This document shows, piece by piece, positions 13,420 through 21,003 of a stretch of DNA of 33,540 nucleotides. Source of the DNA: a virus; IMG/VR virus record IMGVR_UViG_3300020420_000039, positions 1 through 33,540 of that record; one strand, 5' to 3'. Position 1 is the first letter of the stretch. Every line of letters starts with the position of its first letter. The translations under genes were made by a program, and so were the position numbers. Below the pieces are notes generated by a model, which saw only the letters and a program-made list of their open reading frames with translations, was not told where the DNA came from and made no database searches.

Positions 13420-13564
13420 CGTCTTTGGCCTTTATGTGTTTGTAATCTATGTAGCCTTCACACCATTCATAAAATGCACGATCAGTATCAGGCCAACATT
13501 CTGCAAATGTAGGATCTTTTCTATGTTCGTTATATTCTGCTCTCACTTCTTTCTCAGTCATCAT
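13412..13564 (-). CDS. Hypothetical small protein, 50 aa
   Basis: The ATG-ATG start at 13564 lies within the end of the zinc-ribbon gene, and the TGA at 13412-13414 overlaps the mini-DnaE start (GATGCCTGA), so three genes are chained. The peptide is acidic and aromatic (PTFAECWPDTDRAFYEWCEG) with two cysteines. No family is recognised. The tight chain with overlaps on both sides supports expression; a role with the mini-DnaE protein is inferred from coupling. Confidence 0.7.
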   Translation of the reverse strand: MMTEKEVRAEYNEHRKDPTFAECWPDTDRAFYEWCEGYIDYKHIKAKDDA

Positions 13565-13712
13565 TATTTTCTCGCCAACCTACATCTTGTATATCATCTG
13601 TTTTACAATTTGGACAAAGCCAGTCTCCGCCTTCATCCTCTATATTCATAATCAACTCTTGTGCAACGCCTTTCCATTTGCATCTAAAACAAAACCAATT
13701 ATAAAGTTCCAT
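13554..13712 (-). CDS. Zinc-ribbon protein, 52 aa
   Basis: Two CxxC pairs (CFRC at residues 8-11 and CPNC at 33-36) separated by about 21 residues form a zinc ribbon, with WKGVAQELI and GDWLCPNCKTDDI around them. Such ribbons occur in transcription or DNA-replication accessory factors. The gene is first after the promoter at 13718-13746 (-10 ends 5 bp before the ATG), with the 50-aa protein and mini-DnaE downstream. The function is not known; regulatory or nucleic-acid binding is inferred. Confidence 0.8.
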   Translation of the reverse strand: MELYNWFCFRCKWKGVAQELIMNIEDEGGDWLCPNCKTDDIQDVGWRENNDD

Positions 13713-13717
13713 ATATT

Positions 13718-13746
13718 ATTATACAATAATTCAACTGTAAAGTCAA
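13718..13746 (-). promoter_or_regulatory. Early sigma70-like promoter P3 (TTGACT-17-TATAAT)
   Basis: TTGACT (13741-13746) and TATAAT (13718-13723) on the minus strand are exactly 17 bp apart. The -35 abuts the stop of the C2H2 protein gene (13747-13749) and the -10 ends 5 bp before the zinc-ribbon ATG. Confidence 0.9.
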
Positions 13747-14424
13747 TCAGATGCCTGCCTTTTGGCTAATCTCTTTTACTAGTTCTACGTCTGCTATACT
13801 TCTTTTAAAACGTAATGCCCAATGTTGTGGATTCATTACGTGGAATATAATTTGTAACTGCTCATCATTAAATTTGGATAGCATTTCTTTTCCTGTTTTA
13901 CTATTCAAAATTAACCACGGACTTACTTTTCCATCTTTGATATCTTGTGTTGCTCTATTCAAACTTACGTAATTGAAATAGTCTTCCCAACGTGCTTCTT
14001 TGTCATCACCCCATTCCATCATAGTTTTGATTGAACGTTCTACTGCTGTTTCTACACTTTCTTTAAGTATAAGTTCTAGTGCATACTTTTCATATAATTC
14101 TTCTCTTGCCCAATGATCAAGTTTAACTCCACTTGTAACTACATAGTCAATATACTTTTCTGGATATAGTGGTCGGACGTTGTTTACAAAAGATCCAAAC
14201 TTTACAAATGCATTGTAATATGGACTATCACAAAACTGTTGATAAGTTTTTTGTCCTTCAAACTTTTGGCATAGTTGATAGAATCTAATAAAAGCATAGT
14301 GTCCTAGTTTAACGTGTTTTTCATTTTCTTGTAATGCTCTGCGTTTCTTTTCACACATATGAACTGCAAGAGTTTTTTCTCTTGTAAATGATGTCCCACA
14401 GTATGGGCACGTAAATTTTTCCAT
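13747..14424 (-). CDS. C2H2 zinc-finger protein, 225 aa
   Basis: Residues 3-24 (FTCPYCGTSFTREKTLAVHM followed by CEKKRR) start with CPYC and continue as a C2H2-like finger ending in H-x-C. The remainder is helical and charged with no enzyme signature (VKFGSFVNNVRPLYPEKYIDY, IFHVMNPQHWALRF). It probably binds nucleic acid through the finger, with the larger domain giving the specific function. I have the impression that proteins of this kind recur in marine T4-like phages, unverified. It shares one base (14424) with the SGNH gene stop, so it is co-expressed from the promoter at 16259. Confidence 0.75.
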   Translation of the reverse strand: MEKFTCPYCGTSFTREKTLAVHMCEKKRRALQENEKHVKLGHYAFIRFYQLCQKFEGQKTYQQFCDSPYYNAFVKFGSFVNNVRPLYPEKYIDYVVTSGVKLDHWAREELYEKYALELILKESVETAVERSIKTMMEWGDDKEARWEDYFNYVSLNRATQDIKDGKVSPWLILNSKTGKEMLSKFNDEQLQIIFHVMNPQHWALRFKRSIADVELVKEISQKAGI

Positions 14425-15257
14425 TATAGTCCTCTTACGTAATATGTATTAGGACCATAGCCAGCATCTTGTATAGCCTGGCCGATGTTATTGTAATCAT
14501 CACAACCCCTTACAGCCTCTTCCATTTTAACTGCAAAGTCATGATCGATTTGTATGCCACCTAACTTGGGTTGAACTTTATCACGTAAGAATTGATAATG
14601 CATTACCGGAGTAGGATGTTGATCTAAAACTTTCTCATCATCTAATTGTCCTGGTATTGTGTGCTTGAACTTTAATCTTGTGTCATATTTTTCTACAACA
14701 TAATTAAACAGATCGCCTTCTACAAAGATATTATCTCTAAATAAATTTTCATATATGTCTAATAAATTTTTATCTCCACGCAACGTTTGAACTTGCTCAC
14801 GCATATCTTGTCCTAGTATAAACAGTACTTTAGCAGGACAACCTTTTACAAGTGCTTTTGCAAGAGTAATGTAATTAAATGTATGCATCATAAAACTATA
14901 TTCGTTCCATACTTTATCTATTACATGAAACTTTAGTTGATCCGAATGTGTGTTTGTAAATACATTTCCGCCTGGATACCAACTCTCAGTCATGTCTTGA
15001 TCCCATTTATGAAAATCAAATCTATGATGATCAGTCCATTGTACAATGATTACATCATTGGCTTGGAAATGTGTTTTAGTAAAACACTCAGTAAGTCTTT
15101 CTAGTATTTGTCTATTACCTGCGCCTCTGTTTGCCCAGTTTCTAAATCCGTTTTCAAATGACTGTCCTAGTATGTCTGCCCATGTAGGCCAGTGATACCT
15201 TGTAAGCGAACAACCAAATGTATATAATGTTCCTTGTTGTTGTTTTATATTAGGCAT
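14424..15257 (-). CDS. SGNH/GDSL hydrolase-like protein, 277 aa
   Basis: TFGCSLTRYHWPTWADIL gives a block I with nucleophile Ser17 (G-C-S instead of GDS), NWANRGAGNRQILERL resembles block II/III (GxxN), VIVQWTDHHRFDFH follows, and DQHPTPVMHYQFL near residue 212 supplies the C-terminal Asp-x-His dyad. This is the SGNH esterase layout seen in sugar O-acetyl esterases and acyltransferases. No signal peptide is present. It sits between a probable gp62 and the C2H2 protein in an early operon, an unexpected place for a sugar enzyme. The substrate is unknown. Confidence 0.75.
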   Translation of the reverse strand: MPNIKQQQGTLYTFGCSLTRYHWPTWADILGQSFENGFRNWANRGAGNRQILERLTECFTKTHFQANDVIIVQWTDHHRFDFHKWDQDMTESWYPGGNVFTNTHSDQLKFHVIDKVWNEYSFMMHTFNYITLAKALVKGCPAKVLFILGQDMREQVQTLRGDKNLLDIYENLFRDNIFVEGDLFNYVVEKYDTRLKFKHTIPGQLDDEKVLDQHPTPVMHYQFLRDKVQPKLGGIQIDHDFAVKMEEAVRGCDDYNNIGQAIQDAGYGPNTYYVRGL

Positions 15258-15681
15258 ATTGTTCTAACAACTCCTTAAACTCTTTCTTTGTCATTAGACT
15301 TAACATTAATTGTAATTCGTCTTCTTTCATGTTAGGATAAATTTTTTCAAGTTCTTTTTGATCTTTGTTACTTGTCTTTTTATGTTTGTATCCGATCCAT
15401 TCATGATATTGTATTTTGCCTGTGTTACCACTCATGCACAATAGTTGCCATAAAAGTTTTTTATGTTTTTGTAATACAAAGAATCCTTTGTTGTAATATT
15501 CATTTGTTTTGAATACTGCAAGTTCGGCTTTTTCTCTTGTGCTTTTTACACTAGACACATATCTGTTTAACAAATAAAAACTTACTTGTTTTCTTTCTTC
15601 ATCAGACAGTTCGTCCCAAACGTCCTTTGCGTTTAGATCGATTGCGGCTAGTATGTCTTTAAGCGGTAGTTTCTTCTGCAT
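15250..15681 (-). CDS. Possible clamp-loader small subunit (gp62-like), 143 aa
   Basis: The protein has LPLKDILAAIDLNAKDVWDELSD, a FYLLNRYVSSVKSTREKAEL block, HKKLLWQLLCMSGNTGKIQYHEW, and an acidic helical end. This pattern matches my memory of proteins annotated as gp62 in marine T4-like phages, but T4 gp62 itself is longer (187 aa) and no gp44 gene is in the window, so the assignment is tentative. It would act with gp44 to load the gp45 sliding clamp. It overlaps the 2OG oxygenase gene (15659-15681) and the SGNH gene (15250-15257), so it is translationally coupled. Confidence 0.5.
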   Translation of the reverse strand: MQKKLPLKDILAAIDLNAKDVWDELSDEERKQVSFYLLNRYVSSVKSTREKAELAVFKTNEYYNKGFFVLQKHKKLLWQLLCMSGNTGKIQYHEWIGYKHKKTSNKDQKELEKIYPNMKEDELQLMLSLMTKKEFKELLEQYA

Positions 15682-16252
15682 TTAATTTTGTCTCTATACT
15701 GTATGTCATTCCTATACTAACACGTAATGGCACAGAAGTCACGTCCATAGTATGCCAATAATGTGCTGGAAATAAAACTCCATTACCTTTTTTATATTTT
15801 GTTCTTTTTAATTCTGTCTTGCCTTCGTCTGAAAAGAATACTGTATCTCCGTCTGCATCATTTACGTAATATACAAATGTCCAAAGTCCTGGCTGTCCAT
15901 TACGTACATCATTGTGCGGTCCATAATATACTCCTTGCACTGTACCATTAAGTCTTGTTCTTGTAACTTGATTTACCTGTGCATCAGGAATATACTTTGG
16001 TATAATATCCATAGTCAATCCAGTGTGTAACATATTGCTTAATTCTTTATGGTCATCTAATATATTACTTGATGTACAATACATAACGTTTGTAAACAAG
16101 GCAGGTGTCTTATAGTTGCCGTCTTGTTCATCTTCTTCTGGTACATTTACAAATTTCCAATCTACATCTTTAGTTTGGTTTTCAATATATGTTACTAACC
16201 AATTTGGAAACGGGTTTTCGATTTCGAATATTTTATTTGGATCTCTAAGCAT
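15659..16252 (-). CDS. 2OG-Fe(II) oxygenase, 197 aa
   Basis: The facial triad is visible: YGPHNDV with H113-x-D115 and FPAHYWHTM with H167, followed by R177 (PLRVSIGMTY) for the 2-oxoglutarate carboxylate. The centre FVYYVNDADGDTVFF is the usual strand pair. It is a complete small dioxygenase; the substrate is unknown. It is the first gene after the best early promoter in the window (TTGACA-17-TATAAT, -10 ends 6 bp before ATG), ahead of the gp62-like, SGNH and C2H2 genes. A strongly early dioxygenase suggests action on host or phage nucleic acid or protein soon after infection, which is inference. Confidence 0.88.
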   Translation of the reverse strand: MLRDPNKIFEIENPFPNWLVTYIENQTKDVDWKFVNVPEEDEQDGNYKTPALFTNVMYCTSSNILDDHKELSNMLHTGLTMDIIPKYIPDAQVNQVTRTRLNGTVQGVYYGPHNDVRNGQPGLWTFVYYVNDADGDTVFFSDEGKTELKRTKYKKGNGVLFPAHYWHTMDVTSVPLRVSIGMTYSIETKLNAEETTA

Positions 16253-16258
16253 TTTATT

Positions 16259-16287
16259 ATTATACTACACCTTTACTCACTTGTCAA
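16259..16287 (-). promoter_or_regulatory. Early sigma70-like promoter P2 (perfect TTGACA-17-TATAAT)
   Basis: TTGACA (16282-16287) and TATAAT (16259-16264) on the minus strand, with 17-bp spacing, are a full consensus. The -35 overlaps the stop codon of the 74-aa gene (16284-16286). The -10 ends 6 bp before the ATG at 16252, predicting a start of transcription at the A of ATG. Confidence 0.93.
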
Positions 16288-16508
16288 TCATCTTTCAATA
16301 AATTGTAAGTCATTTTTAATTTACTGAATAATTTTTGAATTGTTTTATTTCCTTCATTTGCTTCTACCATACAATCATGGAATTCATGATCTTCTAAATG
16401 CCATTCTGGTTTTTGTTCACGTTCTATACAAATCCTTGTACCAGTTTCGGTATCACGTTCATAGACTGTAAGTCCTCCATCTGGCGATTCGTAAATTTTA
16501 TCAGTCAA
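16284..16508 (-). CDS. Hypothetical acidic protein, 74 aa
   Basis: The product is acidic, with a beta-hairpin-like start (DGGLTVYERDTETGTRICIE) and a helical end (EANEGNKTIQKLFSKLKMTYN). No family is recognised. Its start overlaps the cupin stop by 8 bp and its stop codon is part of the P2 -35 box, so it is the last gene of the UvsW operon. Confidence 0.7.
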   Translation of the reverse strand: MTDKIYESPDGGLTVYERDTETGTRICIEREQKPEWHLEDHEFHDCMVEANEGNKTIQKLFSKLKMTYNLLKDD

Positions 16509-16851
16509 CTTGCTTTCCTACTGTGCGTCTTACTATATCGTTATGATTAAATTCTGCCCAGTATAATTCGAATGCCACGCCATCTTCTAAGCCTTCAAAC
16601 TGATGTACCTTACCAGGTTTTACCTGTGTAAAGTCTCCTGCATTTAAAATTGTTTCATCGACCAAACCTTCTTGATCATCTTGCCAGACCCTAACAATCA
16701 TCTTGCCAGACTCAACAAAGAAACCATTCCATTTAAATTTATGTTCGTGTTCTGAACATTTATATCCTTTTTTAAATTCTATACGATGAAACTCTAATAC
16801 ACCGTTAGCATGGATCAGTTCTGTTTGACCCCATATTTTTCCAGCCTTCAT
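16501..16851 (-). CDS. Cupin-domain protein, 116 aa
   Basis: Single conserved beta-barrel: SEHEHKFKWNGFFVESGKM (cupin motif 1, H-x-H...E) and GDFTQVKPGKVHQF (motif 2, with G, P and the metal His). It therefore probably binds a divalent metal. Small cupins include sugar isomerases/epimerases and dioxygenases; the actual reaction is not readable. The start overlaps the 243-aa gene stop as ATGA (16848-16851), suggesting linked functions. Confidence 0.8.
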   Translation of the reverse strand: MKAGKIWGQTELIHANGVLEFHRIEFKKGYKCSEHEHKFKWNGFFVESGKMIVRVWQDDQEGLVDETILNAGDFTQVKPGKVHQFEGLEDGVAFELYWAEFNHNDIVRRTVGKQVD

Positions 16852-17579
16852 TTGTTTCTCCTTTTCATTCTGTTAACAAACTTTTGATATGATCCTAAAC
16901 CAATCATTAAACTATTCAACTTTGCAAGTTCTTGTGTCGTAACAAGTTCAGTTTTTAATTTAATTTTTTTATCTGATAATGGAATCAATTGTAACCACGG
17001 ATCTCCAACTTCGACTTTTATTTCACTATTAAACGGAACCATTAAGTTTACAATAGTTGCGTGTTGGTATTTAAATTCTGTTATTGCAGGACAGGTCCAA
17101 TATTTTAATGGGTCTGTTTGATGCCATGAAGGACTTGTCCATATAAACTCTACTCCACTCTTTTCTCTAATCTGCCAAGGACTCATTACCTTACCATGAA
17201 ACATATTAGGCTTATGGTGTGCATAGTCTTGTGGATCATGTGGTATTAATGGCACGTTTTCTGGATATGTCTGCACTTCGCAAACATCTACTTGATCAAA
17301 TGTTTTTAAGTTAAGTTGTAACCAAGCAGGAAATATTATTCCTGTTGTAAGCATTTGGTTAACGTGTGGACAACGTTTTAGTGTTGCATTATCTAATCCT
17401 CTGTATGTAGGGGTGTCCATCTTACGAGTAGACGGCATAGACTTCCACCAATCAGGCATAGAGTCTCTAGCAAGTTCAGGACCATATGCTTCATAGATTA
17501 CTCTTTGATCAGTAAAGCACTCTACTTCAATAGTAGGTGTAGGCACAAATATATCAAATATTTTTTTCAATGTGTTCAT
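16848..17579 (-). CDS. Hypothetical protein with DUF6065-like pattern, 243 aa
   Basis: Conserved-looking blocks are MPDWWKSMPSTRKMD near residue 42, RGLDNATLKRCPHVNQMLTTG, EFIWTSPSWHQTDPLKYW, CPAITEFKYQHATIVNLMVP and VGDPWLQLIPLSDKKI. The order 'CP..., G.i.paW..., SP..., N..vPF, ...G.P..QliP' resembles DUF6065-type proteins from memory. No catalytic residues are assignable. It overlaps the start of the cupin gene and begins inside the 2OG oxygenase gene (17554-17579), so three possibly related oxidative enzymes are translated together. Confidence 0.65.
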   Translation of the reverse strand: MNTLKKIFDIFVPTPTIEVECFTDQRVIYEAYGPELARDSMPDWWKSMPSTRKMDTPTYRGLDNATLKRCPHVNQMLTTGIIFPAWLQLNLKTFDQVDVCEVQTYPENVPLIPHDPQDYAHHKPNMFHGKVMSPWQIREKSGVEFIWTSPSWHQTDPLKYWTCPAITEFKYQHATIVNLMVPFNSEIKVEVGDPWLQLIPLSDKKIKLKTELVTTQELAKLNSLMIGLGSYQKFVNRMKRRNK

Positions 17580-18195
17580 TACTTAATTGTTCTGGGCGTT
17601 GTAATTCTGCATGAATATTTAAACCCATTACTATTCTTTCTTGGTTAGATTGATTAGGTTGACTTCTATGACTTAACCAACCAGGGAAAAATATAATGTC
17701 CCCTTGCTTTGCTTCTACTTCAGTATAGTATTCGTGTAGTGTTGTAGCACCATGCGGATGTCTTGGATAACTTCCCCATAGGTGTTTGTGTATGTTTGTA
17801 AATTCTAGGTTGCCACCTTTTTCAGGTTGCTGTAAATAAAAGGACATAACCATATGTGCGTCACCGTGGTCGTGTGTGTCAGTCCATTGGTTAGCAGTAT
17901 GCTTGTTTACCCAACTCTTTGTTATACCAAACCAGTTGTAATGTAATTCCCAAGCATCAAGTACCTGTTTGACATAAGGTTCTATGTCATTACAAAATGT
18001 AATCATCTCAGGCCACAGATGAGGTGCGTCTGTATGTCCTGTACTTGTTATGCCGCCTTCACGTTCTACTTCGCCGTGGTCTGTGATCTTACTTAAAAAA
18101 TTTGAAGCACGTTCTTGTAACTTGCTTACATCTTTATCGTAATTAGTCTTCCAAATAAGATTTGGACTTAGACTTATTCGTTCCAAGTCTGTCAT
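17554..18195 (-). CDS. 2OG-Fe(II) oxygenase (2OG-FeII_Oxy_5-like), 213 aa
   Basis: HDHGDAHMVMSFYLQQPEKG has the proximal H110-x-D112, and GDIIFFPGWLSHRSQPN has the distal H176; R187 is the likely co-substrate arginine. This order and spacing fit the 2OG-FeII_Oxy_5 group common in marine phages. It is intact, unlike the related protein at 27208-27804, which aligns with it over the strand core. The substrate is unknown. It overlaps the small membrane-protein gene (18143-18195) and the 243-aa gene. Confidence 0.88.
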   Translation of the reverse strand: MTDLERISLSPNLIWKTNYDKDVSKLQERASNFLSKITDHGEVEREGGITSTGHTDAPHLWPEMITFCNDIEPYVKQVLDAWELHYNWFGITKSWVNKHTANQWTDTHDHGDAHMVMSFYLQQPEKGGNLEFTNIHKHLWGSYPRHPHGATTLHEYYTEVEAKQGDIIFFPGWLSHRSQPNQSNQERIVMGLNIHAELQRPEQLSNEHIEKNI

Positions 18196-18292
18196 TGTCT
18201 GTTACCTCTATTGCTTTGATTATTAAAAAAAGTACTACCACACTTGTTATGATACCACATACTAATAATCCAATTCCTGCGCCTACTGTCAT
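18143..18292 (-). CDS. Small single-helix membrane protein, 49 aa
   Basis: The ATG (18292) overlaps the methyltransferase stop as ATGA, with GGAAG upstream. Residues about 3-28 (GAGIGLLVCGIITSVVVLFL) form one hydrophobic segment, followed by a polar Lys/Ser-rich tail encoded in a frame that overlaps the 2OG oxygenase start by 53 bp. The ATGA junction and ribosome binding site support it. No family is recognised. Confidence 0.65.
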   Translation of the reverse strand: MTVGAGIGLLVCGIITSVVVLFLIIKAIEVTDNDRLGTNKSKSKSYLED

Positions 18293-18822
18293 GCTTCCTT
18301 TTCTAAAACAACAATATATTTTTTCTTTTTACGGAATAAAGTATATATTGGTTTTGCTTTGATGTTTTCCTTAATTTTGATATCCCACCACTCAGGTTGT
18401 TCTAGTATAAGATGTGCGTTTCTTCCATCTGGTAAAAACTTACGTGCTGGAATAGTGTCTATCATTAAATATGCTTTCTTTGTAAAAAGCAAACTAATAT
18501 GTTTCATTACATCATCGATCTTATCTGGTTCGATGTGTTCTAGTACATCTGTACATAATAAAAATTCGTATGTCTTTTCTGAATCAGGAACAGTTTCAAA
18601 GTCTGGCATCCCTGGATCATATCCTCTAACCTCTGCGTCTGGATATCTTTCTTTCAATCCGTTTACTACATTACCTTTACCACACCCATAGTCTATGAAA
18701 CTTTTATGTCCATCTGTAAACTGTTCTAAGCCTTTAAGCCAAGCAGTGTTACCAAAGCCTCTAGGTCTTTGATGATGTAGTCTATTAAGTAAATGTTTAT
18801 AGTAAGGAGAGATTAGGTCCAT
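18289..18822 (-). CDS. SAM-dependent methyltransferase, 177 aa
   Basis: FIDYGCGKGNVVNGL is motif I (D-Y-G-C-G-x-G), VRGYDPGMPDF is the ribose-binding acidic strand, and LLCTDVLEHIEPDKIDD matches the Methyltransf_23/11 'D.lEHi' motif. It is a compact class I enzyme, likely acting on a small molecule or sugar; there is no nucleic-acid-specific N/DPPY motif. It begins at the last base of the 168-aa gene and belongs to the UvsW operon. Confidence 0.82.
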   Translation of the reverse strand: MDLISPYYKHLLNRLHHQRPRGFGNTAWLKGLEQFTDGHKSFIDYGCGKGNVVNGLKERYPDAEVRGYDPGMPDFETVPDSEKTYEFLLCTDVLEHIEPDKIDDVMKHISLLFTKKAYLMIDTIPARKFLPDGRNAHLILEQPEWWDIKIKENIKAKPIYTLFRKKKKYIVVLEKEA

Positions 18823-19328
18823 TAAAATAACTTTCCGTAGTCAATACATTCTATTTGTCTACTTACATCTTTAATAAAAAATGCACACTTGGGGTTATGT
18901 TTATCTTGTACCGGCACTGCTAACAACTGTCCGTTCTTCATTTTAGGGAAGTACCATTTTACATCATTGTAATAATTTATTACCTTACAAGGCATAAAGT
19001 CTGGCTTTCCACTTGTCAAAGGATTGAATACAAATGCTTCAAATCCTCTGTCAGCAATACTTGTTAATGGAAGTATTTCTACGTCCATTCCTGTTTCGCT
19101 GTCTCCTACTGCTAGATTCCAATCTAATGGCATCTGTACTTCTTGGCCGCCTATGTCTAATACTATTGCTGGTGAACTAAAACTTTCTAAGAATATTAGA
19201 GGCATAAAAAAGAAGTCTGGTTCGTTCGGATCACTATTATCCAAAACACTAAAGCGGACATCTTCTTCTAGTTCTTCAGGCAAATTATTAAGACTAAAGC
19301 AAGTATTATCTAATGTTAATATTTTCAT
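18822..19328 (-). CDS. Conserved-type hypothetical protein, 168 aa
   Basis: The protein has an N-terminal acidic part and a beta-rich core (IVLDIGGQEVQMPLDWNLA, ITSI-like ADRGFEAFVFNPLTSG, NDVKWYFPKMKNGQLLAVP, KCAFFIKDVSR). No enzyme motif is recognised. From memory, proteins with the 'MPLDW...FVFNP...VKWYFPK...LLAVP' pattern are widespread next to uvsW in marine T4-like phages, unverified. Overlap with the 73-aa gene is 4 bp (ATGA), giving a coupled run 422-aa, UvsW, 73-aa, 168-aa, methyltransferase. Confidence 0.75.
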   Translation of the reverse strand: MKILTLDNTCFSLNNLPEELEEDVRFSVLDNSDPNEPDFFFMPLIFLESFSSPAIVLDIGGQEVQMPLDWNLAVGDSETGMDVEILPLTSIADRGFEAFVFNPLTSGKPDFMPCKVINYYNDVKWYFPKMKNGQLLAVPVQDKHNPKCAFFIKDVSRQIECIDYGKLF

Positions 19329-19546
19329 TTCTTCTTTTTTCTTTCCATAATTTGTTTAGGGGTTAAACTACCCGGGTCAAGTTTTTGTAAACGACAAGTG
19401 AATAATTTCTTCTTGCCTTTTGACGTTACAAGCACAGGTTGTCCATGCTCATCAAACTCGATGCTTTTTATTTTTGTTGATACATTACGAAAACGTCCTA
19501 CTTGTATCTCATCACCTACATTTATTTCAACAGTTAGTTTTTTCAT
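19325..19546 (-). CDS. Small basic protein downstream of UvsW, 73 aa
   Basis: A compact beta-barrel-like core (VEINVGDEIQVGRFRNVSTK, IKSIEFDEHGQPVLVTSKGK, RLQKLDPGS) is followed by a Lys-rich tail. The start overlaps the UvsW stop by ATGA. T4 also has a small gene (uvsW.1, 76 aa) right after uvsW, and position and size agree, but I cannot show homology. An SH3-like or OB-like nucleic-acid-binding role is possible from composition. Confidence 0.75.
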   Translation of the reverse strand: MKKLTVEINVGDEIQVGRFRNVSTKIKSIEFDEHGQPVLVTSKGKKKLFTCRLQKLDPGSLTPKQIMERKKKK

Positions 19547-21003
19547 TCCCAGTCTACCTTTTCTATTGTAAACGGATATTGTGCTTCTTTATAAAACTTT
19601 TTACGTTGTGTTAAATGTCGTTTTGCATACTTGCAAGTACTTGTAATATCCCATATTTGTACAAAGTCTTTATCTTCTGCCTTTCTAATGCCTCTACCAA
19701 TTGATTGTATCACTCTTACAAATGATTTGCCTGGTTCAATTAAAACTAAATTAAAGATACGTGGAATGTTAATACCAACAGCCGCTACTCCGTATGTTGC
19801 AATAATAACTTTATCCTTTGCTTCTTTAACTTCGTCATATTGTTCTTTTCTATCTTTTACCTTTACGTCACCCTTAATAAAAACTGAGTCTGGGATAAGT
19901 TCTTGTAATAAATTGCCTGCACTAATTCTATCTACTAAAATTAGAGTATTTCCTGCCTGTTTAATCTTGATACAAAGTTTAGCCAAATATTCAATTCGTT
20001 CTTTGTTTGTAACAAGATATTTTAGTTCTTCCTGATAACCTTTATATTCTTTTAAGTCTACCAGTTGTACAACGTTAACATGACAACTAGATAATACACC
20101 TTTGTCTTGTAATTCTTTTGCACTAATTTGATTAATTACAGGACCTATACTTGCTAGAATACTTTGGAATTCAAATTGTTCCTTTGGTATAGTTCCTGTT
20201 AGTCCCCAACGTATTGGAGCATTTTTTAAATTCTGTGTTAACAACTTTTTAAGTACTTCTGCTTTTGCTTGGTGTACTTCATCAATGATAATAGTTTCAA
20301 CGCCATCTAAAAATTCTGCTAGAGTCATTGCTTCTTCATAGTTACCATTCTTACCTTTTTTGTCTAGTATGTTTAAACTTTGCCAAGTACAAATAGTATG
20401 TGTTTTACCTATATCTTTTCTGTCACCAAAGTAAACTCCAACATCTAATCCGCAGTTAACATAGTCTTCTTCTGTTTGTGTTACCAGGCTTTTGTTAGGA
20501 ACAATAACTAACGTACGACCAATCTTTTCACATAAGTGAGATAGTGTTGCAGTTATGATTGTTTTACCTGCACCAGTGGCAACTTCTTGTAAGCATTGTG
20601 GCGACTCTATAAATTTATTAATTGTTTCTACTTGATAATCTCTAAGTACAATTGGTTCACCTTCTGCAGGATGTCCTTTAGGCCAAGTCTTACCTTGCCA
20701 ATAATCTTTTGTTATTTTTGTAAAAGACAAATCATGTTTCTGTCTATTATCTTCTATGTCTTCTACTTCATATCCGTTATCCATTAAAGTTTTTAATACA
20801 ACATCTAAATGATTAACATATCCATTACCACCTAGTCCAAAGAATCCAACTGTGCCGTCCCAACGTCCTAGTTTATATTGAGGCATATATCTTGCATATG
20901 GTACTTGCCACTTTAGTTTGTTAGCAAGTTTCCTTCTCATGTCAACAGGCAATCCTTCGACTTTAAAATTAACTTCGTCTTTGATTATAATCTTACATCT
21001 CAT
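19543..21003 (-). CDS. uvsW: Recombination/fork-remodelling DNA-RNA helicase UvsW
   Basis: The 486-aa protein has an N-terminal double-stranded DNA-binding region (1-110, YKLGRWDGTVGFFG), and SF2 motifs: Walker A ATGAGKT at 142-148, DEVH box at 241-244, motif III GLTGTIP at 268-273, and motif VI QSIGRGIRKAEDKD near 435-448. T4 UvsW (503 aa) resolves stalled forks and R-loops and turns off origin-dependent initiation. The start is close to the 422-aa gene's end (4-bp overlap), and four more genes follow with ATGA-type overlaps. Expression comes from the sigma70-like promoter at 22278, so it is early here, in contrast to late expression of uvsW in T4. Confidence 0.95.
   Translation of the reverse strand: MRCKIIIKDEVNFKVEGLPVDMRRKLANKLKWQVPYARYMPQYKLGRWDGTVGFFGLGGNGYVNHLDVVLKTLMDNGYEVEDIEDNRQKHDLSFTKITKDYWQGKTWPKGHPAEGEPIVLRDYQVETINKFIESPQCLQEVATGAGKTIITATLSHLCEKIGRTLVIVPNKSLVTQTEEDYVNCGLDVGVYFGDRKDIGKTHTICTWQSLNILDKKGKNGNYEEAMTLAEFLDGVETIIIDEVHQAKAEVLKKLLTQNLKNAPIRWGLTGTIPKEQFEFQSILASIGPVINQISAKELQDKGVLSSCHVNVVQLVDLKEYKGYQEELKYLVTNKERIEYLAKLCIKIKQAGNTLILVDRISAGNLLQELIPDSVFIKGDVKVKDRKEQYDEVKEAKDKVIIATYGVAAVGINIPRIFNLVLIEPGKSFVRVIQSIGRGIRKAEDKDFVQIWDITSTCKYAKRHLTQRKKFYKEAQYPFTIEKVDWE

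Noticed and set aside
13436-13769. Plus-strand frames of 60-71 aa
   Set aside because: They are antisense to the 50-aa and zinc-ribbon genes, which have overlaps, CxxC motifs and a promoter.
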